Counted from the stretch's first letter, positions 27,108 through 37,541 are shown. The stretch is 64,000 bases of DNA from Microbacterium sp. T32 (GCF_001619615.1 NZ_LQQP01000011.1:21783-85782), one strand, 5' to 3'. Program-made: numbers and translations. The notes: generated from the letters alone by a model not told the origin.

Positions 27108-27953
27108 ATGCCGGACCCCACCCCCGTCGCCCTGACCGTCGTCGGCGCGATCAACGTCGACCTCACCGCCCGCGTCGAGCGTGCACCCGGCCCCGGCGAG
27201 ACCGTCGCCGGCGGCGTGCTGCAGCGCGGACCCGGCGGCAAGGGTGCGAACCAGGCCGTCGCGGCCGCACGCCTCGGCGCCGCGGTGCGCCTGGTGGGCG
27301 CCGTCGGAGACGACCTCGACGGACGCGGTGTCCGCGCGCAGCTGGCATCCATCGGTGTCGACGCGTCGACCGTGCAGACCGCTGACGCCGCCACCGGCAC
27401 CGCCCTCATCGTCGTGGATGCCACGGGCGAGAACTCGATCGTCGTGTGCGCCGGCGCGAACGCCGCGATCGACGCCGATGCCCTCGGGATCGAGGTCGGT
27501 TCCGCCGTACTCGCGCAGTTGGAGGTCTCGGATGCCGTGATCGCGGCCGCCGCCGACACCGCCGGGTTCTTCGCCCTCAATGCCGCCCCCGCGCGCCCGC
27601 TCCCCGCCGGGGTGCTCGAGCGCGCGGATCTGGTCATCGTCAACGAGACGGAGTACGCGCAGCTCCCCGAGGTGCACGACGCTCCCCTGCTGTGCGTGAC
27701 GCTCGGAGCCGCGGGCGCGCGGCTGTACCGGCACGGCGAGCTGGTCGCGTCCGCGCCCGGCGTGTCCACGACCGTCCGCAACACCGTCGGCGCCGGGGAC
27801 GCATTCTGCGCGGCGCTGGTCGTCGGTCTGCTGCGCGGCGATGCTGAGGAGGTCGCCCTCGCGCGCGCGTGCGCTGTCGGGGCTGCCGCCGTCGCAGACG
27901 ATGCGTCGCAACCCGATCTGCACCCCCTCGACGCCTACGGGGTGTCCGCGTGA
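27108..27953 (+). CDS. rbsK: Ribokinase (PfkB family)
   Basis: 281 aa sugar kinase forming ribose 5-phosphate from ribose and ATP. Early motif VVGAINVDLTARV, the PfkB signature 1 GGKGANQAVAAARLG, NETEY and signature 2 NTVGAGDAFCAALVVGLL with the catalytic Asp. GAAGGAG six bases before ATG 27108 fixes the start. Overlap with the nucleoside hydrolase gene shows the pair works in nucleoside salvage: the hydrolase frees ribose, this enzyme phosphorylates it. Slightly shorter than E. coli RbsK (309 aa). Confidence 0.92.
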   Translation: MPDPTPVALTVVGAINVDLTARVERAPGPGETVAGGVLQRGPGGKGANQAVAAARLGAAVRLVGAVGDDLDGRGVRAQLASIGVDASTVQTADAATGTALIVVDATGENSIVVCAGANAAIDADALGIEVGSAVLAQLEVSDAVIAAAADTAGFFALNAAPARPLPAGVLERADLVIVNETEYAQLPEVHDAPLLCVTLGAAGARLYRHGELVASAPGVSTTVRNTVGAGDAFCAALVVGLLRGDAEEVALARACAVGAAAVADDASQPDLHPLDAYGVSA

Positions 27954-28876
27954 GCCGCCGCCCGATCCTCGTCGATTGCGACACCGGCATCGACGACGCC
28001 CTCGCACTCGCGTATCTGCTGGCCGAGCCCGCGGTCGAGATCGTGGGCGTCACGACCGTCTCCGGGAACACGGATGCCGCCCGCGCGGCCGCCAACACCA
28101 TCTCGCTGTTCAATCTCGCCGGGGTTCACGACATCCCGGTCGCCGTGGGCGCGCACGACTTCCGCGGGCGCGACTACGCCGGCGGAGCCCCGCACGTGCA
28201 CGGCGAGGACGGCGTCGGCGGGATCGCGTGGGCCGCGGGCGACCGCTCCCCCGACACCCGCGCCGCGGTCGAGCTCATCGATCACCTCGCCGCACGGCAT
28301 CCGGATCTCACCGTCCTGGCCCTCGGCCCACTGACGAACCTCGCCGCGTACGCCGAGACGCCCGGCGTCGCCGCGTTCGACCGGCTCGTCGTGATGGGCG
28401 GCGCGTTCGGCCACTCCGGCAACGTGACGGCGTGGGCCGAGGCGAACATCCACAACGACCCCGAGGCGGCCGCGATCGTCTTCGCTCAGGACTGGGACAC
28501 CACCCTCGTTCCCCTCGACGTCACGATGACGCAGACCCTGGATGCCACCGACCTCGTGCGCCTCGAGGCGATCCCGGGCGCCGTCCCCGAGGCGCTGGCC
28601 GCGATGCTGCCCGCCTACCTCGACTTCTACGAGGGCCGGGTCTTCCCCGACCGCCGCTGCGCTCTGCACGACCCGCTCGCGGCGATGGTCGCGGCGGGCG
28701 TGCTGCGTGGGGTCAGCGTCGCGTCTGGGCAGGTGGAGGTGCGGCTCTCCGGCGGGGAACGCGGGCGGACCGTGTCGTCACGCTCGTCGTCGACTCAGCG
28801 CTGGGTGCGCGGCATGGAGGGGTCAGCGGTGGAGCTGCTGCTGGACCGGCTCGAGGGGCGAGAGTGGGTGGGCTGA
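27950..28876 (+). CDS. Inosine-uridine preferring nucleoside hydrolase
   Basis: 308 aa. The N-terminal calcium and ribose site VDCDTGIDDALALAYLL with its Asp cluster, VTTVSGN, VLALGPLTNLA, VVMGGAFGHSGN and the segment ANIHNDPEAA identify the family. It cleaves the N-glycosidic bond of ribonucleosides to base and ribose. The GTG overlaps the ribokinase stop as GTGA, so the two are coupled. The C-terminal 40 residues are Ser/Arg-rich and less conserved. Confidence 0.93.
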   Translation: MSRRPILVDCDTGIDDALALAYLLAEPAVEIVGVTTVSGNTDAARAAANTISLFNLAGVHDIPVAVGAHDFRGRDYAGGAPHVHGEDGVGGIAWAAGDRSPDTRAAVELIDHLAARHPDLTVLALGPLTNLAAYAETPGVAAFDRLVVMGGAFGHSGNVTAWAEANIHNDPEAAAIVFAQDWDTTLVPLDVTMTQTLDATDLVRLEAIPGAVPEALAAMLPAYLDFYEGRVFPDRRCALHDPLAAMVAAGVLRGVSVASGQVEVRLSGGERGRTVSSRSSSTQRWVRGMEGSAVELLLDRLEGREWVG

Positions 28877-29050
28877 GTTCCAGTGGGCGAGGCATGGCCG
28901 TTGAGGTCCGACTAACAGAGGCCCCCACCGACAAAGCCCGCCACGGCCATCCGAAGTGCCCAGGCGTTTGACTCTCCGCCGCTGCGCCGTTTTCAGCGGC
29001 GATGGCGCTAGCCTCGATTATCGCCCAGACAAGCGCCGCCCCTGCCATGT

Positions 29051-30160
29051 CTACTTCAGTTCGTAGGCTGGCGACGCGGCGCCTACCCGCCAAACCGTCT
29101 CCTCAGGGCACATTCGTGCTTGAACGTGTCCCGGGGATCCGTCTCGTTCCCGTACGTTTGTCGCTATCGTCTGAAGGAGCGCACGGGTCTCCTTGACGTC
29201 CTTGGGCGGCGTTGGCTTCTGTGGTCTCGCGGTGATGAAAGCCCGTCCCGAAGCCTTCACGATGCGATCAATGTCGCGTTGCTTGGGCACGGAGCGCTCG
29301 GCGCCGAGACGGAAAGGGGTGAGAACTGCAAGAACGTCCGGCTCGAGAAAATCCATCCACACGGGGCCCCAATGAGAACTTTGCGAACCATGATGCGCGA
29401 CCTTAATGAGCCGCGCTCGACGCTCCGGGGTGTGCGACTCATGTACTCGGCGCCAGCCGCACGCCGTGGGCCCATTGAGGAGATCGCCACCAAGTAGTAG
29501 CGCTACATCAGCCACCTCTACCCAGAGTGCCACGGTGTACTCGTTTGGATCCGGAGCGGCTAGTCGCACCCGCATATCCTCTCGGGCTGAACCTTCGGCG
29601 ATTGCCCGCACGGATCGGTTCTGTGCTTCGTCCGAGGGGGACAGTGCGGTCACCTTGAAACCAGGGGCCGATCCAGTTGCAGCGACTTCAAGGAGGACCT
29701 TCTGCTCGCTTGCTCGAAGTAGGTGCGGGGCTCCGGCTCGGCCCCGACGCATCACCTCATCGAGGACCGTCTTGTACTCATGGCGCACAGACGGGACAAG
29801 TTGGTCCTCAATACTCGCGTCCGCAGCGACCGCGGCGAAAAATTCCGAACTCGTGAATGCTGCTGACGTCACAAACTTTGCAGCCTTGGCCGCCGCGTAG
29901 ATGTCGCCGACACCAGCCGTGTGATCGTCGTGAGCGTGCGTGGCTACCACGAGCACCACCTGCGTCGCCACGTCGACTCCGAGTCGCTCCAAGTAGTCCA
30001 GTGCCGGGTGCAGTCCCGCCCGCTCGTCGTAACACGAATCTACGGTGAGCCACCGGCCGCCGCCGAGGTGGACGACGATCGCTTCACCGCGACCGGGGCC
30101 GAATATCGAAACCTCGATCTCGTCAGCCCGCGGCGGTGACATGTCGACTGGAGACGGCAA
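29051..30160 (-). CDS. MBL-fold metallohydrolase (last gene of low-GC cassette)
   Basis: 369 aa, no signal peptide. Metallo-beta-lactamase fold: GRGEAIVVHLGGGRWLTVDSCYDE, metal motif ATHAHDDHTAGV, later Asp in ALLLGGDLL and His in VAHHGSQSSHWGP, as in ComEC/Rec2-type hydrolases; likely a phosphodiesterase/nuclease-type enzyme or a hydrolase of a signalling molecule. Start TTG 30160, three bases after the upstream stop, is preferred for coupling; ATG 30142 is the alternative. GC content and codon choice are unlike the flanking genes. Third gene of a putative acquired operon. Confidence 0.85.
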   Translation of the reverse strand: MPSPVDMSPPRADEIEVSIFGPGRGEAIVVHLGGGRWLTVDSCYDERAGLHPALDYLERLGVDVATQVVLVVATHAHDDHTAGVGDIYAAAKAAKFVTSAAFTSSEFFAAVAADASIEDQLVPSVRHEYKTVLDEVMRRGRAGAPHLLRASEQKVLLEVAATGSAPGFKVTALSPSDEAQNRSVRAIAEGSAREDMRVRLAAPDPNEYTVALWVEVADVALLLGGDLLNGPTACGWRRVHESHTPERRARLIKVAHHGSQSSHWGPVWMDFLEPDVLAVLTPFRLGAERSVPKQRDIDRIVKASGRAFITARPQKPTPPKDVKETRALLQTIATNVRERDGSPGHVQARMCPEETVWRVGAASPAYELK

Positions 30161-30163
30161 TGA

Positions 30164-30748
30164 TCAGCCCATCAGCCCTTCGAGTTCAACGAACATCTTC
30201 TCGCCGTCTGCGTCGAAGCGCGCCACATCGGCTCGCGACCACTTGCCTAGCCGCCGAAGACGAACAGCGCTCGTCTGATGAGGCAGGCCGCCATTGGCGG
30301 GCCGAACGGTGCGCTTTGTCACGTAGATGACATCCCCCAGGCCAATGTCGTCCGTCCCCGCTCCAACCTCAGACTTGAAAAAGTCCCCGAGTACCGGACC
30401 GCCGGGAGTGTGCTGGTCAGGAACGAGTTCGGCCGTGAACATGTCGCCGGCCACCTCCACCACTCTCCCGGTCCACGTCAGCAAGCCGGAGACGCGGAAC
30501 TCGTTTGGTGCTGCGCGACGCCCGAACTTGGTCGTCGTCGCCGTTAGTGAACCCTCCCCCGAACGCACGGTTGCCGAGTCAAAGGATGGATCAGACCCGA
30601 CGACAGACGCGCGGCGAGTTTGGACTGCCGCTTCGCGGCGAGGCCGGGGCGAGACCGTCCCATCCGCCCAACCCACTGCACTGCTTGGCGTCTCAGGAGG
30701 GTCATTCCGACCGGACACGGCGGTCTGCGGGATGACAGGTGTGCTCAA
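30164..30748 (-). CDS. Hypothetical protein, middle gene of low-GC cassette
   Basis: 194 aa, no recognised domain. Residues 1-75 are polar and probably disordered; residues 80-194 look folded and beta-rich (VSGLLTWTGRVVEVAGDMFTAELVP, GLGDVIYVTKRTVRP, TSAVRLRRLGKWS), perhaps a small barrel. The start is TTG 30748, overlapping the upstream stop as TTGA, with AGGGG nearby. Soluble, no membrane segment. Tight coupling on both sides says it acts with the MBL-fold protein and the third partner; function unknown. Confidence 0.7.
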   Translation of the reverse strand: MSTPVIPQTAVSGRNDPPETPSSAVGWADGTVSPRPRREAAVQTRRASVVGSDPSFDSATVRSGEGSLTATTTKFGRRAAPNEFRVSGLLTWTGRVVEVAGDMFTAELVPDQHTPGGPVLGDFFKSEVGAGTDDIGLGDVIYVTKRTVRPANGGLPHQTSAVRLRRLGKWSRADVARFDADGEKMFVELEGLMG

Positions 30749-31491
30749 CCGAGGTCCCCTTTCGCTAGAGAACTGACCTTCTTTGTGATCGCCAGCCAGT
30801 TGTCATCCGTGCTTTGCCATCTGTCGGTCAAGATTTGAATAGCCGCAAGGCGCTTCTCGTTGGTCGGGGACGTTCCCGCCTGACCGTACGAGTATGCATC
30901 CTCGCGAGACGAAGGTAAGGAATCCCAAGAATTGAGGTCGAAATGCTCATTTACTGAGACGTAGATTCCGGGCTTAACCAGCATTGATGGTTCAACGCGA
31001 ACGTTTGTCTGCCCGGACCAGCTATCCATTCGTGCGCCCCACATTAGAACCGAACGGAGCCCAGGAAAATCGAGGACGTCAGTCCATACATCTTTCGGCG
31101 CTATCGCATCCCCGACGCGGTGTAGCGCGTCCTCCGAATCGCAGCGCGTGTGCACGTCTCTGTTGATACCCAACGCGTTCGCAGGATAGCCCTCCAGGGT
31201 CCTCAACATACCGACGGCAGCGTCTCGAAGCCGCGGAACCTCTTCCAACGCAACCGTCTGAAGCTGTATGTGGTCGGATGAGGCCGTGAAGTCCAGCCAT
31301 GCCATGCGCAGCGTTGTGTTTTCGGGTGAGATGATCGTCACTTCCGAATCTTCGAACTCGTCAGCTCCGATGAGTTCCGCGTCCCGAAACCAAGAGGGAG
31401 TGAAAAGTACCGGGTTGAAGACCCCACGTATCACAACGCTCACGCTCTCGAGCGTGACGTCCAGTCCACGGTCAGACGCATGGTTGGGCAT
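30745..31491 (-). CDS. Hypothetical protein, first gene of low-GC cassette
   Basis: 248 aa, soluble. The N-terminal half is beta-rich (TLESVSVVIRGVFNPVLFTPSWFRDAELIG, EVTIISPENTTLRMAWLDF), followed by a helical part with GYPANALGINRDVHTRCDSEDALHRVGDAIAPKDVW and a late strand segment PGIYVSVNEHFDLN. I recognise no named domain; the layout is faintly like sporadically distributed hypothetical proteins of the TIGR04255 kind, but this is weak. ATG 31491 has no good RBS. It opens the three-gene operon. Confidence 0.7.
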   Translation of the reverse strand: MPNHASDRGLDVTLESVSVVIRGVFNPVLFTPSWFRDAELIGADEFEDSEVTIISPENTTLRMAWLDFTASSDHIQLQTVALEEVPRLRDAAVGMLRTLEGYPANALGINRDVHTRCDSEDALHRVGDAIAPKDVWTDVLDFPGLRSVLMWGARMDSWSGQTNVRVEPSMLVKPGIYVSVNEHFDLNSWDSLPSSREDAYSYGQAGTSPTNEKRLAAIQILTDRWQSTDDNWLAITKKVSSLAKGDLG

Positions 31492-31645
31492 AGCATCACT
31501 ATGCCATCTAAGCCATGACTGTGGGCCAGTGTTGTACCATCATCACCCGGCAACGGGCGCATCTCGCCTCCTCGCGTGCCAGGTTCCCTAGCATCCGTAT
31601 GGCCCGCATGCCTATGAACATACAGTGAGCGGCACAACAACGACA

Positions 31646-31673
31646 GGCCCCACACGATCGCTCGCGCGGGGCC
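31646..31673 (-). terminator. Terminator after nrdF
   Basis: Arms GGCCCC/GGGGCC with a 16-base GC-rich loop, ending 16 bases past the nrdF stop; it insulates nrdF from the low-GC cassette. Confidence 0.6.
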
Positions 31674-31689
31674 CTTCGTCAAAACCAGG

Positions 31690-32688
<999 letters not shown>

Positions 32689-32696
32689 TCAGCGGA

Positions 32697-34850
32697 TCAG
32701 AGCATGCACGAGACGCACTCGGTCATGTCGGTGCCCTCGAGCGCCAGCTGACGGAGGCGGATGTAGTAGATCGTCTTGATGCCCTTCTTCCACGCGTAGA
32801 TCTGGGCCTTGTTGATGTCGCGGGTGGTGACGGTGTCCTTGAAGAACAGCGTCAGCGACAGACCCTGGTCCACGTGCTGCGTGGCGGCGGCATACGTGTC
32901 GATGACCTTCTCGTAGCCGATCTCATAGGCATCCTGGTAGTACTCCAGGTTGTCGTTCGTCATGAACGGCGCCGGGTAGTAGACGCGACCGAGCTTGCCT
33001 TCCTTGCGGATCTCGATCTTCGACGCGATCGGATGGATCGAGCTCGTGGAGTTGTTGATGTACGAGATCGAGCCGGTCGGCGGGACGGCCTGCAGGTTCT
33101 GGTTGTAGATGCCGTACTGCTGGACGGATGCCTTGAGCTCGCGCCAGTCGTCCTGGGTCGGGATCGGGATGCCGGCGAACAGCTCCTTCACCTTGGCGGT
33201 CTGCGGCTCCCACACCTGGTCGGTGTACTTGTCGAAGAACTCGCCCGACGCGTACGTCGAGTCGGCGAAGCCGTCGAACGACGTCCCGCGCTCGATCGAG
33301 AGGCGGTTGGACGCCCGCAGCGCGTGGAACAGCACCGTGTAGAAGTAGATGTTCGTGAAGTCGATGCCCTCTTCGGAGCCGTAGTGCACGTGCTCACGAG
33401 CGAGGTAGCCGTGCAGGTTCATCTGGCCGAGGCCGATCGCGTGCGAACGGTCGTTGCCGTCCTCGATCGAGCGGACCGAGGCGATGTGGCTCTGGTCGCT
33501 CACCGCGGTGAGGGCGCGGATCGCGGTCTCGACCGTGAGGCCCAGGTCGCGGCCGTCCATCGCCAGGGCGATGTTCATCGAGCCGAGGTTGCAGGAGATG
33601 TCCTTGCCGATGGCGGCGTACGAGAGGTCTTCGTTGTACGTCGTGGGCGTGTTGACCTGCAGGATCTCCGAGCACAGGTTGGACATGTTGATCCGACCCT
33701 TGATCGGGTTGGCCTTGTTCACCGTGTCCTCGAACATGATGTACGGGTAGCCCGACTCGAACTGGATCTCGGCGAGAGTCTGGAAGAACTCGCGCGCGTT
33801 GATCTTCGTCTTCTTGATGCGCGGGTCGTCGACCATCTCGCGGTACTTCTCGGTGACCGAGATGTCGCCGAACGGCTTGCCGTAGACGCGCTCGACGTCG
33901 TACGGCGAGAAGAGGTACATGTCCTCGCCGTTCTTGGCGAGCTCGAACGTGACGTCGGGGATGACGACACCCAGCGACAGCGTCTTGATGCGGATCTTCT
34001 CGTCGGCGTTCTCACGCTTGGTGTCGAGGAAGCGCAGGATGTCGGGGTGGTGGGCGTTGAGGTACACCGCACCCGCGCCCTGGCGGGCTCCGAGCTGGTT
34101 GGCGTAGCTGAAGCTGTCTTCGAGGAGCTTCATCACGGGGATGATGCCCGAGGACTGGTTCTCGATCTGCTTGATCGGGGCGCCCGACTCACGGATGTTC
34201 GACAGCAGCAGGGCGACGCCGCCGCCGCGCTTGGACAGCTGCAGCGCCGAGTTGATGCCGCGGGCGATCGACTCCATGTTGTCTTCGATGCGGAGCAGGA
34301 AGCACGAGACGAGCTCACCGCGCTGCGCCTTGCCGGCGTTGAGGAACGTCGGGGTGGCCGGCTGGAAGCGGCCCGAGATGATCTCGTCGACCAGCTGCAC
34401 CGCGAGACGCTGGTCGCCGTCGGCGAGCGCGAGGGCGGTCATCACGACGCGGTCCTCGAAGCGCTCGAGGTAGCGCTTCCCGTCGAAGGTCTTCAGCGTG
34501 TAGCTCGTGTAGTACTTGAACGCGCCGAGGAAGGTCTCGAAGCGGAACTTCTTGCCGTACGCACGGTCGTTGAGCTCCTGGATGAACTCCAGCGAGTACT
34601 TCTCGAGCACCTTGGGCTCGTAGTACTCCTTCTCGACGAGGTAGTCGAGACGCTCCTTGAGGGAGTGGAAGAACACGGTGTTCTGGTTGACGTGCTGCAG
34701 GAAGTACTCCCGCGCGGCCCGCTTGTCGGCGTCGAACTGGATCTTGCCGTCGGCGTCGTACAGGTTCAGCATCGCGTTCAGGGCGTGGTAATCCAGCCCC
34801 TCGAAACGCGCCTCGGTCTTGAAGTCCACGTCGCTCAGCCCTACTTCCAC
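32697..34850 (-). CDS. nrdE: Class Ib ribonucleotide reductase alpha subunit
   Basis: 717 aa catalytic subunit reducing ribonucleoside diphosphates. Active-site region: [19 protein letters not shown] (reducible Cys), NLCSEILQV (thiyl Cys) and the C-terminal shuttle pair in ECVSCML. Loops [18 protein letters not shown] and [17 protein letters not shown] fit class Ib; no ATP-cone is seen at the N-terminus, as expected. The GTG at 34850 overlaps the nrdI stop by ten bases; a second GTG at 34829 is possible. Electrons come from NrdH, and NrdI activates the NrdF cofactor. Confidence 0.96.
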   Translation of the reverse strand: MEVGLSDVDFKTEARFEGLDYHALNAMLNLYDADGKIQFDADKRAAREYFLQHVNQNTVFFHSLKERLDYLVEKEYYEPKVLEKYSLEFIQELNDRAYGKKFRFETFLGAFKYYTSYTLKTFDGKRYLERFEDRVVMTALALADGDQRLAVQLVDEIISGRFQPATPTFLNAGKAQRGELVSCFLLRIEDNMESIARGINSALQLSKRGGGVALLLSNIRESGAPIKQIENQSSGIIPVMKLLEDSFSYANQLGARQGAGAVYLNAHHPDILRFLDTKRENADEKIRIKTLSLGVVIPDVTFELAKNGEDMYLFSPYDVERVYGKPFGDISVTEKYREMVDDPRIKKTKINAREFFQTLAEIQFESGYPYIMFEDTVNKANPIKGRINMSNLCSEILQVNTPTTYNEDLSYAAIGKDISCNLGSMNIALAMDGRDLGLTVETAIRALTAVSDQSHIASVRSIEDGNDRSHAIGLGQMNLHGYLAREHVHYGSEEGIDFTNIYFYTVLFHALRASNRLSIERGTSFDGFADSTYASGEFFDKYTDQVWEPQTAKVKELFAGIPIPTQDDWRELKASVQQYGIYNQNLQAVPPTGSISYINNSTSSIHPIASKIEIRKEGKLGRVYYPAPFMTNDNLEYYQDAYEIGYEKVIDTYAAATQHVDQGLSLTLFFKDTVTTRDINKAQIYAWKKGIKTIYYIRLRQLALEGTDMTECVSCML

Positions 34851-35275
34851 CACTGTTCCAATCCTTCGGTGACGCGCTCGACGTCTTCTGGTGTGCCGAA
34901 TACTTCGATGCGATACAAGTGCGGCACGGAACACTTGCGGCTGATGACGTCTCCGGCGAGGCAGAACGCGTCGCCGAAATTGGTGTTGCCCGCGGAGATG
35001 ACCCCGCGGATGTGACGTCGGTTGCGCTCCTCATTGAGGAAGCGGATGACTTGCTTGGGGACGGCGCCCTTCTCGACGCCGTGGCCGACACCTCCGCCGT
35101 AGGTGGGGGTGACCAGCACGTAGGGTTCGTCGACGTGGAGCGGCGGGTCGGTCGGTCGCAGGGGGATGCGGACGGCCCGCTTGCCGAGCTTCTCGATGAA
35201 ACGTGCGGTGTTTCCCGACACGCTCGAGAAGTAGACGAGCAGCGGAGCCTCGGTCTCCGACAGGACAGCGCTCAT
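34841..35275 (-). CDS. nrdI: NrdI flavodoxin-like protein
   Basis: 144 aa FMN protein that generates the oxidant for assembling the manganese tyrosyl cofactor of NrdF. The FMN loop [17 protein letters not shown] and [25 protein letters not shown] and [10 protein letters not shown] are family hallmarks. It overlaps nrdE and starts 25 bases after nrdH. Confidence 0.96.
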   Translation of the reverse strand: MSAVLSETEAPLLVYFSSVSGNTARFIEKLGKRAVRIPLRPTDPPLHVDEPYVLVTPTYGGGVGHGVEKGAVPKQVIRFLNEERNRRHIRGVISAGNTNFGDAFCLAGDVISRKCSVPHLYRIEVFGTPEDVERVTEGLEQWWK

Positions 35276-35300
35276 GAGAACCCTCTGAGCCCGTCGGGGG

Positions 35301-35534
35301 TCAGGCGAGGCGCGAAGCCAGCTCGTCGATCTTGTCGGGACGGAAGCCCGACCAGTGGTCCTCGTCGGTGATGACGACGGGGGCCTGGAGGTACCCGAGC
35401 GACTTGACCTGCTCGAGCGCCGCGGGGTCCTCGGTGACGTCGAGCACGTTGTATTCGATGCCCTTCGAGTCGAGTGCGCGGTACGTCGCGTTGCACTGGA
35501 CGCAGGACGGCTTGGTGTAGACCGTGATCGCCAT
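35301..35534 (-). CDS. nrdH: Glutaredoxin-like NrdH redoxin
   Basis: 77 aa thiol carrier reducing NrdE. Redox motif CVQC within [11 protein letters not shown], and the C-terminal WSGFRPDKI segment typical of NrdH. ATG 35534 has GGAGAGAG upstream; a longer in-frame ORF from 35684 crosses the regulatory region and is not used. First gene of nrdHIEF, directly downstream of paired NrdR-box-like sites. Confidence 0.96.
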   Translation of the reverse strand: MAITVYTKPSCVQCNATYRALDSKGIEYNVLDVTEDPAALEQVKSLGYLQAPVVITDEDHWSGFRPDKIDELASRLA

Positions 35535-35593
35535 TTCGTTCTCTCTCCCCTGGAAAATCGTCGTCCGACCGCTCGGAGCGGGCCGGGAGCTCA

Positions 35594-35641
35594 ATACTAC
35601 ATATGGGGACGGACATCGGGGGGAACCACAAGGGGTAGTAG
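35594..35641 (-). promoter_or_regulatory. Pair of NrdR-box-like sites upstream of nrdHIEF
   Basis: Box A 35594-35609 (ATACTACATATGGGGA, 11 of 16 positions match ACACWATATATWGTGT). Box B 35626-35641 is weaker, keeping CAC-A-A and T-AGT. The gap is 16 bases, matching the usual spacing of NrdR site pairs. TAGTAT within box A, read on the minus strand, may be the -10. The rest of 35535-35917 is non-coding and holds DnaA-box-like words. Confidence 0.55.
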
Positions 35642-35687
35642 TTACACGGATGTGATTTTCCACCGCTCTCCCCATATACAACACAGG

Positions 35688-35784
35688 TTGTCCACGATTT
35701 CATCCACAGGCGGCGGCCCTGTTTCGACCTCGCCGAGGCCCGCCGTTCCGCGGATTTCTCGCCTCCTTCCGGCATCCGTCCACA
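35688..35784. promoter_or_regulatory. Three DnaA-box-like nonamers
   Basis: TTGTCCACG (35688-35696), TCATCCACA (35700-35708) and CCGTCCACA (35776-35784) each differ from the actinobacterial DnaA box TT(G/A)TCCACA by one to three bases. They lie upstream of nrdH in the same orientation, in the gap before the MFS gene. Confidence 0.35.
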
Positions 35785-35917
35785 GCTCGGACGTTAGACG
35801 GGGGTTCCGACATCGCACAGGGGGTGGATATCTCGCTTCGGCGTGTCGCGGCGTGTCGCTCCGACCTCCGCACCACCGACCGACCGCGATGTCGGGGGCA
35901 CCGGGTAGCGTGGTGCG

Positions 35918-37123
35918 GTGGCCGGCTACCGCGTACTCCTCAGAACCCCCGGAGTGGGGCGCATCATCGCCGCGCAGCTGACGGCGCGGTTCCCCAACGG
36001 CATGATCAGCCTCGCCGTGCTCCTGCACATCGAGCACGTCACCGGTTCATATGGGGCCGCGGGACTCGTCCTCGCCGCCACGAGCGTCGGTCAGGCGATC
36101 GCCGGCCCCGTCACGAGCCGTTGGATGGGCCGCTGGGGCATGCGGCGCGTCCTCACCGTCACGCTCGTGCTGTGCGCGGCCGCCATCGCGGCGATCGCGC
36201 TGCTCGTCGTGCCGCTGCCGGTGTACATGGCCCTCGGCTTCGTCGGCGGTCTCGCCACTCCCCCGGTCCAGTCGGCCGTCCGCACCATCTATCCCAAGAT
36301 GGTCAACTCGTCCCAACTGACGCCGCTCTACTCCCTGGATGCCTCGCTGCAGGAGATCATCTGGGTGCTCGCGCCCGTGCTCATCACGCTCGTGGGCACG
36401 CAGGCGGGCACGGTGCCCGCGCTCCTCCTCATCGTCGTGATCCTCCTCGGCGGCGGCGCGTGGTTCATCCTCAGCCCCGAGGTCGGTCGCGTGCGCATCC
36501 CGCGGAGCCGCCGCGCCCTCGGCAGCGTGCTGCGCAAGCCACCGGTGATCCTCGCCACCGCGACGGGCTTCCTCCTCATCGGCGCGTGCGCGGCCGTCGA
36601 GGCCGGCGTCGTCGCGACGTTCTCGCACGGCGGTCTCGAGGCGGGTCTCGTGCTCGCGGTCTTCGCGATCGGAAGCCTCAGCGGCGGCCTCGCGTTCGGG
36701 CACATCCCGATCGGCCGCTGGGCGATGGCGCGCCGCCTCGCGATCGTCACCGTGGGCCTCAGCCTCACGGTCGTGTCCCTCAACGCGTGGTGGCTCGGTG
36801 GGACCCTGCTCATCGCCGGCGCGGGCATCGCCCCCGCCCTCGCCGTGATGTTCGCGATGACCTCCGCGAGCGTCCGCTTCAGCGAGACCGCCGAGGCCTA
36901 CGGCTGGATCGGGACCGGCCAACTCATCGGCGCCGCCGCGGGTTCCGCGGTGGCCGGCTTCCTGGTCGACGGCGTCGGTCCGCAGGGCGCGTACGTCGCC
37001 GCCGCGGGCTTCGCGGCGGCGGGGCTGATCGTCTCGGTGCTGTTCGTCCGCGGATTCCCCGACCTCCGCCACCGCGACGCGAGCCCCATCCCGGACACCG
37101 AGCCGGTGCACACCGTCACGTGA
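35918..37123 (+). CDS. MFS transporter
   Basis: 401 aa with 12 hydrophobic helices. Features include the loop 2-3 motif GPVTSRWMGRWGMRR (variant of motif A) and two six-helix halves joined by the charged SPEVGRVRIPRSRRALGSVLRKPP. Resembles actinobacterial drug or metabolite exporters; no substrate can be assigned. The GTG is preceded by TAGCGT and exactly six bases, a leaderless promoter. C-terminus ends in a short polar tail. Confidence 0.88.
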   Translation: MAGYRVLLRTPGVGRIIAAQLTARFPNGMISLAVLLHIEHVTGSYGAAGLVLAATSVGQAIAGPVTSRWMGRWGMRRVLTVTLVLCAAAIAAIALLVVPLPVYMALGFVGGLATPPVQSAVRTIYPKMVNSSQLTPLYSLDASLQEIIWVLAPVLITLVGTQAGTVPALLLIVVILLGGGAWFILSPEVGRVRIPRSRRALGSVLRKPPVILATATGFLLIGACAAVEAGVVATFSHGGLEAGLVLAVFAIGSLSGGLAFGHIPIGRWAMARRLAIVTVGLSLTVVSLNAWWLGGTLLIAGAGIAPALAVMFAMTSASVRFSETAEAYGWIGTGQLIGAAAGSAVAGFLVDGVGPQGAYVAAAGFAAAGLIVSVLFVRGFPDLRHRDASPIPDTEPVHTVT

Positions 37124-37130
37124 GACCCCG

Positions 37131-37145
37131 ACGCACTCAGTGCGT
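37131..37145. terminator. Short palindrome at convergent gene ends
   Basis: ACGCACTCAGTGCGT, seven-base arms around one central base, straddling the stop of the gene on the minus strand. Its 11-base core GCACTCAGTGC is identical to the palindrome in the tetR/SDR promoter at 42456. Confidence 0.35.
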
Positions 37146-37541
37146 GCGGCGCAGGAGCTCCAGCACCGCCAGCGCGTAGGCATCCGCGGGTTCGGGGTGG
37201 TCGAAGACGAGCGTCGTGCCCCCGATCGAGATCTCGACCTCGTGCGTGTCGGACAGCCTCCGCAACGACCGGAACGCCGAGCGCAGCATCTCGCGCAGCT
37301 GCGCCTCGGACGGCAGCCACAGCGCGTCCTCGGTCGCCACGGAGTCCAGCGCCCACTCGGTGGTGCCGTTGAACGCCAGGATGCGTCCGGTCGGGTAGTC
37401 GCGCGGTTCCACCGTCATCTCGCTCACGGTGAAGATGTCGGCGTCGAACTCCGGCTCGTCGAGTTGGAAGCGGTCGCCCGACCGCGGATGCCACACCAGA
37501 CCGGCCTCGCGCAGCGCCAGGGCCATCTCGGTCGAGATCAT
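37137..37541 (-). CDS. Conserved hypothetical protein
   Basis: 134 aa soluble, acidic protein (MALALREAGLVWHPRSGDRF..., VEPRDYPTGRILAFNGTTEWALDSV, ATEDALWLPSEAQLREML). No enzyme motif or named domain recognised. An in-frame ATG nine bases upstream (37550) is possible; the downstream one gives CAGAAT-N7-ATG, the leaderless-like arrangement shared with the two neighbours. Divergent from an alpha/beta hydrolase gene. Confidence 0.75.
   Translation of the reverse strand: MISTEMALALREAGLVWHPRSGDRFQLDEPEFDADIFTVSEMTVEPRDYPTGRILAFNGTTEWALDSVATEDALWLPSEAQLREMLRSAFRSLRRLSDTHEVEISIGGTTLVFDHPEPADAYALAVLELLRRTH

Noticed and set aside
28877..31689. Prophage or integrative element around the low-GC cassette
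   Set aside because: No integrase, transposase, tRNA target or flanking direct repeats were found by eye, so only lateral acquisition of the three genes is proposed.
35688..35784. Chromosomal replication origin suggested by DnaA-like boxes
   Set aside because: Only three imperfect boxes, no AT-rich unwinding region, and no dnaA or dnaN gene adjacent.
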